Below, piece by piece: positions 18,104-25,391 of a stretch of DNA of 64,000 nucleotides. Location of the stretch: the NCBI RefSeq assembly GCF_001441615.1, contig NZ_LAXJ01000026.1:1-64000 (forward strand). Direction: 5' to 3'. Every line of letters begins with the position of its first letter. Positions within the stretch are counted from its first letter, which is position 1. The DNA is from Roseovarius atlanticus (GTDB taxonomy: Bacteria > Pseudomonadota > Alphaproteobacteria > Rhodobacterales > Rhodobacteraceae). The notes under the pieces are model-generated. The model did not search any database. It was not told the DNA's origin and was given only the letters and a program-made list of their open reading frames with translations. The translations under genes were made by a program, and so were the position numbers.

Positions 18104-18706
18104 ATGAAACCGATTTATCTGGCCCTGGCCACCACGACCCTCGCCACGCCCGCACTGGCGCAGGACACGCGTGAACTGGACGCGCATGTGCACGGCGTCT
18201 CCACCGTCGAGATCGCGGTCGAACACGGGGCGATCGAGATCAACATCCTGTCCCCGGGCATGGACATCGTCGGCTTTGAGCATGAGGCGAGTTCTGCCGA
18301 GGACAAGGAGGCAGTAGCTGCGGCGATCCGGCAATTTCTGACTCCGGAAGAGATCGTATCCTTGCCCGAGGGCGCGGGGTGCCGCCTGACCGAGGTTCTG
18401 GCTCATTTGCACACCGGCGATCATGACGACGAGCACATGCACGAGGGTGATGACCACACGCACGACGACGACCACGCCGAAGGCGAAGAGCACGATCACG
18501 AAGACCACGCGGACGAGGCGCGGCATAGCGAATTTCATGTGACTTACGGCTTTGCCTGCGATGACGAGGACGCGCTGACCGGTGTGGGCTTCCCGTTTTT
18601 CGAACAGTTCCCCAATGCCGAGGAGATCGAGGTGCAATACGTGACCGAGACCGGCGCTGGCACGGCGGAACTGACGCCAGACGCCGCCAAAGTCTCGTTC
18701 GAGTAG
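18104..18706 (+). CDS. zrgA: His-rich periplasmic DUF2796 protein (ZrgA-like zinc-binding protein)
   Basis: The 200-residue product has a Sec signal peptide (1-20, LAQ at the end) followed by AHVHGVSTVEIAVEHGAIEI, the start of DUF2796, and PGMDIVGFEHEASSAEDKEA. Residues 101-145 form an intrinsically charged loop with about 15 histidines mixed with Asp/Glu, a typical zinc-capture segment. The C-terminal part (FHVTYGFACDDEDALTGVGF) closes the domain. Vibrio cholerae ZrgA is the known counterpart. A GAAAGGACC ribosome-binding site precedes the start. It is the first of five genes in the same order as I recall for ZrgABCDE. Confidence 0.85.
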   Translation: MKPIYLALATTTLATPALAQDTRELDAHVHGVSTVEIAVEHGAIEINILSPGMDIVGFEHEASSAEDKEAVAAAIRQFLTPEEIVSLPEGAGCRLTEVLAHLHTGDHDDEHMHEGDDHTHDDDHAEGEEHDHEDHADEARHSEFHVTYGFACDDEDALTGVGFPFFEQFPNAEEIEVQYVTETGAGTAELTPDAAKVSFE

Positions 18707-18708
18707 CG

Positions 18709-19398
18709 ATGGCGAATCCGGCCCTGACCCTGCAAGACGTCCGATTCCGCTGGCCGGGGCGGGCATCTTTCGGGATTTCGGTGCCGGAGTTCCGGCTGGA
18801 CCGCGGGGAAAGCGTTCTTCTGCTGGGCGAAAGCGGGTCGGGCAAGTCCACGCTCTTGTCGCTGGTCTGCGGGATCGTCACCGCCGATGCCGGACGCGTG
18901 GATCTGGCCGGCACCGACCTTGCCACCCTGCGGGCCGGCGCGCGCGACAGGTTCCGGGCCGAGCGGATCGGAGTCATCTTCCAGCAGTTCAACCTGCTGC
19001 CCTATGCCAGCGTGTCGGACAATATCCTGCTGCCTCTGAAGTTCGCGCCGGAGCGGCGCAAGCGATCCGAGGCAGGCGATGCGGCAAAGCTTTGCGCGGC
19101 GCTTGGACTGTCTTCGGATATTGTCGAGGCCAAGGCCGGGCGCCTTTCCGTTGGTCAGCAACAGCGGGTCGCCGTGGCACGCGCCCTGATCGGGCAGCCG
19201 CCCCTGATCGTCGCGGATGAGCCGACCTCGGCACTGGATGCGGCGGCGCAGGATGCGTTTTTGGGCCTGTTGTTCGACCAGATCGCGGCAGCCGGATCGT
19301 CGCTGTTGATGGTCAGCCATGACGAACGGCTGGGCGCGCGGTTCGACCGGGTGGTGCGGCTCGCTGACATCGCCTCTGTCGAAAGGCAGGCTGCATGA
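18709..19398 (+). CDS. LolD/MacB-like ABC ATPase (Zrg-type zinc system)
   Basis: This is a 229-residue ATPase with Walker A GESGSGKS at 40-47, Q-loop GVIFQQFNLLPYASV and Walker B LIVADE at 166-171. The signature is LSVGQ at 146-150, with Val in place of the second Gly, as seen in some LolD-type proteins. It starts 2 bases after the DUF2796 stop and overlaps the permease by 4 bases. It probably drives the membrane partner to move or release zinc, or to handle the periplasmic proteins, rather than energising a classical importer. Confidence 0.88.
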   Translation: MANPALTLQDVRFRWPGRASFGISVPEFRLDRGESVLLLGESGSGKSTLLSLVCGIVTADAGRVDLAGTDLATLRAGARDRFRAERIGVIFQQFNLLPYASVSDNILLPLKFAPERRKRSEAGDAAKLCAALGLSSDIVEAKAGRLSVGQQQRVAVARALIGQPPLIVADEPTSALDAAAQDAFLGLLFDQIAAAGSSLLMVSHDERLGARFDRVVRLADIASVERQAA

Positions 19399-20645
19399 TC
19401 CTCCGCCTCGCTTTCGGCTCTTTGCTGGCGCGCGCCCTGACCGTCAGCATGACGGTGCTGGCCATCGCCCTGTCGGTCGCGCTATTCCTTGGCGTCGAGA
19501 AGGTGCGCACGGGTGCCAAGGCCAGTTTCGCCGACACGATCTCTGGCACCGACCTGATCGTCGGGCCGCGTTCGGGCTCGGTTCAGCTGTTGCTCTATTC
19601 AGTGTTCCGGATCGGCAACGCCACCAACAACGTGACCTGGCAAAGTTATCAGGATATCGCCAACCGGCCCGAGGTGGACTGGATCGTCCCCATATCGCTG
19701 GGCGACAGCCACCGCCAGTTCCGGGTCATGGGCACCACGCAGGCGTTTTTCGAACATTACAAATATCGCGGCGGAAGGTCACTGGAGATCGGGGATGGCC
19801 ACGGGCTGAACGACCTTTACGATGCCGTCATCGGCGCCGAGGTCGCGGCCACGCTGGACTATGCGGTGGGCGCCCCGATCGTCGTGTCGCATGGCCTGGC
19901 CTCGTTCACCCACCACGACGATCAGCCCTTTCGCGTGGCCGGCATCGTCGACCGCACCGGCACCCCGGTGGACCGGACCGTTATCGTCAGCCTGGAGGCC
20001 ATCGAGGCGATCCATGTCGATTGGCAATCCGGCGCGCAGATCCCCGGCCAAAGCACGCCGGTCGAGCAGATACGTCAGATGGATCTGTCGCCGTCGGCAG
20101 TGACAGCCGCGCTGGTCGGGGTCAAGTCGCGGCTGCAGATCTTCGGCCTGCAACGCTGGATCAACACCTACCCGGAAGAGCCGCTGTTGGCGGTCCTGCC
20201 CGGTGTCGCCTTGCAGGAGCTTTGGCAGATCGTCGGCGTGGCCGAAACCGCGCTGATCGGCGTCTCGGCGATGGTTGTGGTGACGGCCCTTTTGGGCATG
20301 ATGGCAATGATCTTTTCCTCGCTCAACGAACGCCGGCGGGAAATGGCGATCTGGCGGGCCATGGGTGCGCGCCCGTCTACCATCCTTGGCCTGCTGGTGC
20401 TGGAAGCGGCGCTGATGGCCGCCTTGGGCGCACTACTGGGCCTCGCACTCCTCTACACCGGGCTGGCGTTGGCGCAGCCGGTGGTGGACAGCGCCTTCGG
20501 CCTCTGGCTGCCGATCGCGCCGCCGACCGGGCGGGAACTGGCCACTCTGGCAGGTGTGATCGGCGCGGCGGCACTTGTCAGCCTGTTTCCGGCCCTCAGG
20601 GCCTACCGCCTGTCGCTGTCCGATGGCATGATGGTGAGGATATGA
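19395..20645 (+). CDS. MacB/FtsX-like ABC permease (Zrg-type zinc system)
   Basis: The 416-residue protein has one N-terminal helix (about 8-30), a large periplasmic MacB-PCD-like domain (roughly 35-280) and three C-terminal helices. The FtsX-like loop includes SLNERRREMAIWRAMGARPS, a hallmark of the family. It overlaps the ATPase upstream and the DUF3299 gene downstream (ATGA at 20642). This topology belongs to mechanotransmission-type ABC proteins, so direct zinc permeation is not obvious from sequence. Confidence 0.88.
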   Translation: MILRLAFGSLLARALTVSMTVLAIALSVALFLGVEKVRTGAKASFADTISGTDLIVGPRSGSVQLLLYSVFRIGNATNNVTWQSYQDIANRPEVDWIVPISLGDSHRQFRVMGTTQAFFEHYKYRGGRSLEIGDGHGLNDLYDAVIGAEVAATLDYAVGAPIVVSHGLASFTHHDDQPFRVAGIVDRTGTPVDRTVIVSLEAIEAIHVDWQSGAQIPGQSTPVEQIRQMDLSPSAVTAALVGVKSRLQIFGLQRWINTYPEEPLLAVLPGVALQELWQIVGVAETALIGVSAMVVVTALLGMMAMIFSSLNERRREMAIWRAMGARPSTILGLLVLEAALMAALGALLGLALLYTGLALAQPVVDSAFGLWLPIAPPTGRELATLAGVIGAAALVSLFPALRAYRLSLSDGMMVRI

Positions 20646-21154
20646 CACGCACGCATCCCTCTCGCCGGGCCGTTTTGGCCATGCTTTCGGCAACCCTGCT
20701 TCCAGGCCAGGCCATGGCCAGCCCGTTCCGCGTGATTGAATGGCCGGACCTGATCCCCAAGGGCGTGCCCTATGGCGAGATCATCGGCCCCGGCAAGATC
20801 GACGAGGCCAATGACACCTGGGTGCCCGAATACGACCGCAACGCGTGGCGGATGAACACCCGGCTGAACGGCAAGGCGGTCAAGCTGCCCGGGTACATCA
20901 TCCCGTTCGACGTCACTGCGCAAGGTGTGACCAGCTTCATGCTAGTGCCTTACGTGGGCGCCTGCATCCACACGCCCCCGCCACCCCCAAACCAGCTTGT
21001 CTTCGTCACCGCCAAGACCCCCTGGCCAAGCGACTCTTTGTGGGACCCGGTCTGGGTATCGGGGCGTCTGTCAGCCAAATCCATGCAGACGCAGATCGCC
21101 GATGTCGGGTACCAGATGACCGCCGAGCGGATCGAGGTCTACGAATGGCAGTGA
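20642..21154 (+). CDS. DUF3299 secreted protein, copy 1 (Zrg-type zinc system)
   Basis: This 170-residue protein has a signal peptide with RRAVLAMLSATLLPGQAMA (about 8-26). The mature part shows DUF3299 features: WPDLIPKGVPYGEI, KLPGYIIPFDVTAQGVTSFM and LVPYVGACIHTPPPPPNQLV, where one Cys and one His lie beside a proline run. It overlaps the permease stop. The role is unknown; the conserved CIH next to prolines could be a metal site. Confidence 0.85.
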   Translation: MTRTHPSRRAVLAMLSATLLPGQAMASPFRVIEWPDLIPKGVPYGEIIGPGKIDEANDTWVPEYDRNAWRMNTRLNGKAVKLPGYIIPFDVTAQGVTSFMLVPYVGACIHTPPPPPNQLVFVTAKTPWPSDSLWDPVWVSGRLSAKSMQTQIADVGYQMTAERIEVYEWQ

Positions 21155-21651
21155 AAGGCCCGACACGTCGTGCCCTGTTTCTGTCCATCGCGGCGTTTGG
21201 AATTGCCGGACAGGCGCTGGCCGACACGGTGATCGTGCTGGATTGGCGCGACCTTCTGCCCAAGGACGACACGTCTTTGCCCGGCAACCTGCAAGGCATC
21301 CTGCCGCATGACGAAAGCAGCATGGCCGCGCGTCAGCCGCCATCGACGGGCATCCGCACCGACTGGACCGGCAAAATCGTCCAACTTTCGGGCTTTATCG
21401 TGCCGCTCGACCACGACGGCACCGGCGTCACCGCGTTCATTCTGGTGCCCTATGTCGGTGCCTGCGTCCACGTGCCCCCACCGCCGGCGAACCAGCTTGT
21501 CTTCGTGACCACCGGCACGCCCTATGAAAGCTCCGGCATGTTCGAGCCCGTGACGGTCACCGGCATGTTCGGCACGGCCTCGAGATCAACCCAACTGGCC
21601 GAGATCGGCTATGCCCTTTCGGCGGAAGACATCCGGAGCTTTAGGCAGTGA
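21145..21651 (+). CDS. DUF3299 secreted protein, copy 2 (Zrg-type zinc system)
   Basis: ATG 21145 lies 10 bases inside the previous gene. The 168-residue product has a signal peptide (RRALFLSIAAFGIAGQALA) and the same fold markers as copy 1: WRDLLPKDD, VQLSGFIVPLDHDGTGVTAF and LVPYVGACVHVPPPPANQLV. The region after the first motif differs strongly, suggesting specialised rather than redundant copies. It ends the eleven-gene locus. Confidence 0.85.
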   Translation: MAVKGPTRRALFLSIAAFGIAGQALADTVIVLDWRDLLPKDDTSLPGNLQGILPHDESSMAARQPPSTGIRTDWTGKIVQLSGFIVPLDHDGTGVTAFILVPYVGACVHVPPPPANQLVFVTTGTPYESSGMFEPVTVTGMFGTASRSTQLAEIGYALSAEDIRSFRQ

Positions 21652-22173
21652 GCGAGCCGGCAGGGCGGACAAGTGACACAACACAGTCTTCCAGAAGCGT
21701 TTCGCGATAACCTGACACGCAGATCAATCGTGAAACGCCGCGCGCCACGCAACCGTTGCACACGTTTCGCCTTGAGCTGATACTTCGGGTTAATAGCGAA
21801 GACCATGCAGAGCCCGTCGCCGCTGGCTTTGTGGCCAAACCCGATCGGCGAGTTACTGAAAGTATGTCCGGCGACGAAAATAGGTCAGGAACAAGACCAT
21901 AATAATTTCCCGCGTGCAGTACCGGGGACCGCGGTTCGGACTGACCCCACAACGGCTCCGATCCTCCGTCACCTATCAAGTTCTCAGGGTGCAAGGTACT
22001 TGATAACCGCCGTCGGTTTGGCTCTGGGCTCGCGACGAGATCAAAATCCTGTCCGAGCGCGATCCCAATTGTGCGCGTGCCCGTATGACGGACCCGTCAA
22101 AAGGCTTAACAGGCTGGAAAATCGCGCCGGCATGATCCACTAGTGCGCAAAACCCGACAAGAGCATTGGAAAA
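21652..22173. other. Gap after the zinc locus with no recognisable gene
   Basis: These 522 bases hold only short frames whose translations resemble nothing I know. Composition is less GC-rich than either side and stop codons are frequent in all frames. No clear terminator hairpin follows the last zinc gene. The region may be decayed DNA or a boundary of a transferred block. A promoter for the VOC gene should lie near its right end. Confidence 0.4.
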
Positions 22174-22962
22174 TTGAGCATGAAACTGGATCATCTCGTT
22201 ATCAATACAGGGCTAGACATGGATGCGGCGTCGGACCTTTTCGGCGAACTCGGTTTCCGGCAGACACCACGCGGCTACCACTCGCTGGGGTCGATCAACC
22301 ACCTGATGATGACGGATCACGCGTATCTGGAACTTGTTGGTGTTCCTGTGACAGGCAAACAGCGCGAGGATGTACTGAAGAGCCCCATCGGACTAAGCGG
22401 CCTGGTATTCCGCACCGATGACGCGCAAGCGACGTTCCAGCAACTGACGCAAGCCGGGTTTGCTCCCCTCGATCCGATTGTGCTGGAACGGCCTGTCACA
22501 ATAGACGGAAACGAAGAAATGGCACGTTTTCACAACGTCCGCATGACGTCGGCAGAGTTTCCAGCCGGACGTGTCTATTTCTGTCAGCACCTTACGCCGG
22601 AATTTGTCTGGCGCGATGAGTGGCTAGACCATTGCAATGGTTTCTGCGGTCTTTCGGCTCTGACCGTCGCCTCGCCAGATCCCGCAGCGGCAGCGCGCAG
22701 CTATGCCACGCTTGCAGGTGGAGAGGCGGAATACGGCGCAGAAGGCTGGACAGTTTCCGGCAACGAGTTCACTTTGAGCTTTCGCGAGGGGACGGACGCC
22801 TTTACCGACGCCACACTGATGTTCCGAACGCTGGATGAGATCGAGCGACGCGCTGTGAAATGCACGCACGCCGATTGGCGACAGGACGAGGACGGCATGG
22901 GCGTCCTGACGCTTCCAGGTTTGAAAACACGCTTGCTGTGCCGCGCCCATGAACAGGACTGA
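22174..22962 (+). CDS. VOC-superfamily (glyoxalase-like type 3) protein
   Basis: This 262-residue protein starts MKLDHLVINTGLDMDAASDL and has the Glyoxalase_3-like layout: an N-terminal beta-alpha-beta-beta-beta unit containing LELVGVPV, a middle RVYFCQHLTPEFVWRDEWLD and a second module starting GLSALTVASPDPAAAARSYA. These proteins bind a divalent metal through His/Glu and act as lyases, isomerases or dioxygenases. Here it forms a pair with a gamma-glutamyltransferase gene. Substrate unknown. Confidence 0.8.
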   Translation: MSMKLDHLVINTGLDMDAASDLFGELGFRQTPRGYHSLGSINHLMMTDHAYLELVGVPVTGKQREDVLKSPIGLSGLVFRTDDAQATFQQLTQAGFAPLDPIVLERPVTIDGNEEMARFHNVRMTSAEFPAGRVYFCQHLTPEFVWRDEWLDHCNGFCGLSALTVASPDPAAAARSYATLAGGEAEYGAEGWTVSGNEFTLSFREGTDAFTDATLMFRTLDEIERRAVKCTHADWRQDEDGMGVLTLPGLKTRLLCRAHEQD

Positions 22963-22969
22963 AATCGAA

Positions 22970-24547
22970 ATGACCTCTGGCGGATTTTATCCCACCCACC
23001 GCACGCCGGTTTTTGCCCGCAACATGGTGGCGGCGTCGCAGCCCCTGGCGGCGCAGGCCGGACTACGGATACTGGCCGAGGGCGGCAATGCGATCGACGC
23101 CGCGCTGGCCACTGCGATCTGCCTGACGGTGGTCGAGCCCACCGGCAACGGCGTTGGCTCGGACGCGTTCGCGATCTTCTGGGACGGCGACACCCTGCAC
23201 GGGCTGAACGCGTCGGGCCGTGCGCCCGCCGCCTGGACCGAAGCGCAGTTCGACGGCGGAGTTCCGCAGCGCGGTTGGGATGCTGTCACCGTGCCGGGTG
23301 CGGTCTCGGCCTGGGTGATGATGTCGCGCGACCATGGGCGGCTGCCCTTTGAGCGGCTGTTCGCGCCTGCCATCGGCTATGCGCGGGATGGCTTTGCCGT
23401 GTCGCCCACCATTGCGGGTCTGTGGGCGAAAGGGGCGAAACTGCTGTCCACGCAGCCGGGCTTTGCCGAGTGCTTCATGCCCGACGGACGCGCGCCGCGC
23501 GCGGGCGAGCTTTTTCGCAATCCGGCGCTGGCCGACACGCTGGAACTTATCGCGGATACGAATGGGGAGGCGTTCTATCGCGGGGCGCTGGCCGAAAAGA
23601 TCGAAGCCGCCGCCCGCGCCAACGACGCCAGCCTCAACGCCGAGGACATGGCCGCGCACGAAGCCGACTGGTGCGGCACAATCCAGATGCCCTTTCGCGG
23701 CACGGAATTGCACGAGATTCCCCCCAATGGACAGGGCATCGCGGCGCTGATCGCCTTGGGCCTCACAGACCGGACCGCCATCGCAGATCATGGCCCCGAC
23801 GATCCGATGGCGATTCACCTTCAAATCGAGGCAATGAAACTCGCCCTGGCCGATGCGGCCGCGCATGTGGGTGATCCGGCGCGGATGGCGTTCGGGCCCG
23901 AGGCGCTGTTGGTGGCGGATTACCTTGACCGTCGCGCCGGGCTGATCGACCCCGCCCATGCGGGGGATCCCGGCGCGGGCGCGCCCACCGCAGGCGGCAC
24001 CGTTTATCTGACCGCAGCGGATGCCGAGGGACGCATGGTGTCGTTCATTCAGTCGAACTACATGGGGTTCGGCGCGGGCGTGGTGGTGCCAGGCACCGGC
24101 ATTCACATGCAGAACCGCGGCGCGGGCTTCGTGGCCGAGCGTGGCCATCCCGCCGCTGTCGGCCCGTCTCGACGCCCGTTCCACACGATCATTCCCGGCT
24201 TCGTCACCACGGGCGGCGCGCCCGAAATGAGCTTTGGCGTGATGGGCGGACCGATGCAGGCGCAGGGGCATCTTCAGATGATGCTGCGCACCATGTTGTG
24301 GGGCCAGGACCCGCAGGCGGCCAGCGATGCGCCGCGCTGGCAGGTCATCTCGGGCCGCCGCGTCGCGGTGGAGGATGCGATGCCAGATGCGACGGTGGCC
24401 GCGCTGGAAAAGCTGGGCCACGACGTGGCGCGCGGTGGCACGGCGGCCGAGTTCGGATTTGGTGGCGCACAGCTGATCCGGCGCAGCGGCGCGGGCTATG
24501 TGGCTGGATCGGACCACCGCAAGGACGGCTACGCCGCCGGGTTCTGA
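22970..24547 (+). CDS. Gamma-glutamyltransferase-family protein
   Basis: I prefer ATG 22970, 7 bases after the VOC stop; ATG 22949 is also open and would overlap that gene. The 525-residue protein begins HRTPVFARNMVAASQPLAAQ, typical of the family. The autoprocessing and catalytic Thr is Thr344 in GGTVYLTAADAEG. SFIQSNYMGFGAG and GGPMQAQGHLQMMLRTML are family motifs. Such Ntn hydrolases cleave gamma-glutamyl bonds. No signal peptide is evident, so a cytoplasmic hydrolase of imported gamma-glutamyl compounds is likely. Confidence 0.9.
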   Translation: MTSGGFYPTHRTPVFARNMVAASQPLAAQAGLRILAEGGNAIDAALATAICLTVVEPTGNGVGSDAFAIFWDGDTLHGLNASGRAPAAWTEAQFDGGVPQRGWDAVTVPGAVSAWVMMSRDHGRLPFERLFAPAIGYARDGFAVSPTIAGLWAKGAKLLSTQPGFAECFMPDGRAPRAGELFRNPALADTLELIADTNGEAFYRGALAEKIEAAARANDASLNAEDMAAHEADWCGTIQMPFRGTELHEIPPNGQGIAALIALGLTDRTAIADHGPDDPMAIHLQIEAMKLALADAAAHVGDPARMAFGPEALLVADYLDRRAGLIDPAHAGDPGAGAPTAGGTVYLTAADAEGRMVSFIQSNYMGFGAGVVVPGTGIHMQNRGAGFVAERGHPAAVGPSRRPFHTIIPGFVTTGGAPEMSFGVMGGPMQAQGHLQMMLRTMLWGQDPQAASDAPRWQVISGRRVAVEDAMPDATVAALEKLGHDVARGGTAAEFGFGGAQLIRRSGAGYVAGSDHRKDGYAAGF

Positions 24548-24553
24548 CGCCGC

Positions 24554-25255
24554 TCAGGGCGCGTAGAGCCGGGAAAAGGCGAGGCGGACGTTGTTCGTCA
24601 CCTCCTCGAGCCGCCGGGTGATGTGGCCGCGCATTTCGGCGCCCGCGCCGTCCTCGTCCCCGGCGGCGACGGCGTCGAGAATCCGGGCGTGGGGCTGGAT
24701 CGTGATGGCCTGCGTGCCGTCGCGTTCGCCAAGCAGTTGCAGGTCGATCACGCGGATGTAGTGGATGCGCGCCGCGGCATTGTCGAGCAGGCGCACCAGT
24801 TCGGCATTGCGCGACAAGAGCGCAAGGCGGCGGTGAAACTCCTCGTCCAGCCGGACCAGTTCGACGGGCGAGACGCCGCCGGTGTACCGCGACTCGGACT
24901 GCTGGAGAAACGCGCGCAGGTCCGCGACGCCTTGGGCATCGGCCCGGCGCGCGGCAAGACGGGCAGCCTCGGCCTCGATCGCCGAGCGGGCCTCGTATAG
25001 GTCCAGCATCTCGGCGGGGTTGAGCGACCGGCAATGAAACCCCTGGCCGCGCCGGAACGTCAGGAACCCTTCCGCCGTCAGACGATTGAGCGCCTCGCGC
25101 AGGGGCGTCCGGCTGATCGACAGCTGCACCGAGATCGCGCTTTCGTTCAGACGCTCGTCCGGCTTGAACTCGAAGCTGGCCGCCATTTCCTTGAGTGTGC
25201 GATATGCCCGCTCGACCGCGCCGGTATCTTCCGCCATTTCGTTACCTTGAAACAT
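24554..25255 (-). CDS. GntR-family transcriptional regulator, FCD type
   Basis: The 233-residue product has an N-terminal winged helix (AYRTLKEMAASFEFKPDERL, then LSISRTPLREALNRLTAEGF) and a C-terminal FCD ligand domain with conserved Asp/Arg and His residues such as LDEEFHRRLALLSRN and HARILDAVAAGDEDGAGAEM. ATG 25237 (MAEDTG) is an equally good start with AAGG upstream. It is divergent from the ThDP gene and convergent to the gamma-glutamyltransferase gene. A CTGTATACAG palindrome between it and the ThDP gene is the likely operator. Confidence 0.9.
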   Translation of the reverse strand: MFQGNEMAEDTGAVERAYRTLKEMAASFEFKPDERLNESAISVQLSISRTPLREALNRLTAEGFLTFRRGQGFHCRSLNPAEMLDLYEARSAIEAEAARLAARRADAQGVADLRAFLQQSESRYTGGVSPVELVRLDEEFHRRLALLSRNAELVRLLDNAAARIHYIRVIDLQLLGERDGTQAITIQPHARILDAVAAGDEDGAGAEMRGHITRRLEEVTNNVRLAFSRLYAP

Positions 25256-25336
25256 GATCCCTCAAAAGCCGTCTGTCCCAACCTACCCGGCACCGGAAAA
25301 ATAGCAATTGCTTTGCGTACATTTCTGAATATGGTG

Positions 25337-25346
25337 CTGTATACAG
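25337..25346. promoter_or_regulatory. Candidate GntR (FCD) operator, perfect palindrome
   Basis: CTGTATACAG is a perfect 10-bp palindrome in the divergent GntR/ThDP intergenic region, 45 bases before the ThDP start. FCD-type GntR proteins often bind TGTATACA-like cores. It is well placed to control both directions. Confidence 0.55.
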
Positions 25347-25391
25347 ATGTGTAGTATGCGTGATCGCGTGACAATGCAGGTGGGAGACAGG

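Noticed and set aside
18427-18543. Repetitive GAC/CAC tract as a DNA repeat or satellite
   Set aside because: The repetition is explained by the His/Asp/Glu-rich loop of the DUF2796 protein.
19319-21154. A 611-residue plus-strand frame spanning the ATPase, permease and DUF3299 genes
   Set aside because: The first 440 residues are an alternative-frame shadow of the MacB-like permease; only the last 170 residues are the DUF3299 gene.
21976-22194. A 72-residue minus-strand frame in the gap as a small gene
   Set aside because: It has no recognisable domain or ribosome-binding site and overlaps the VOC start, so it is not supported.
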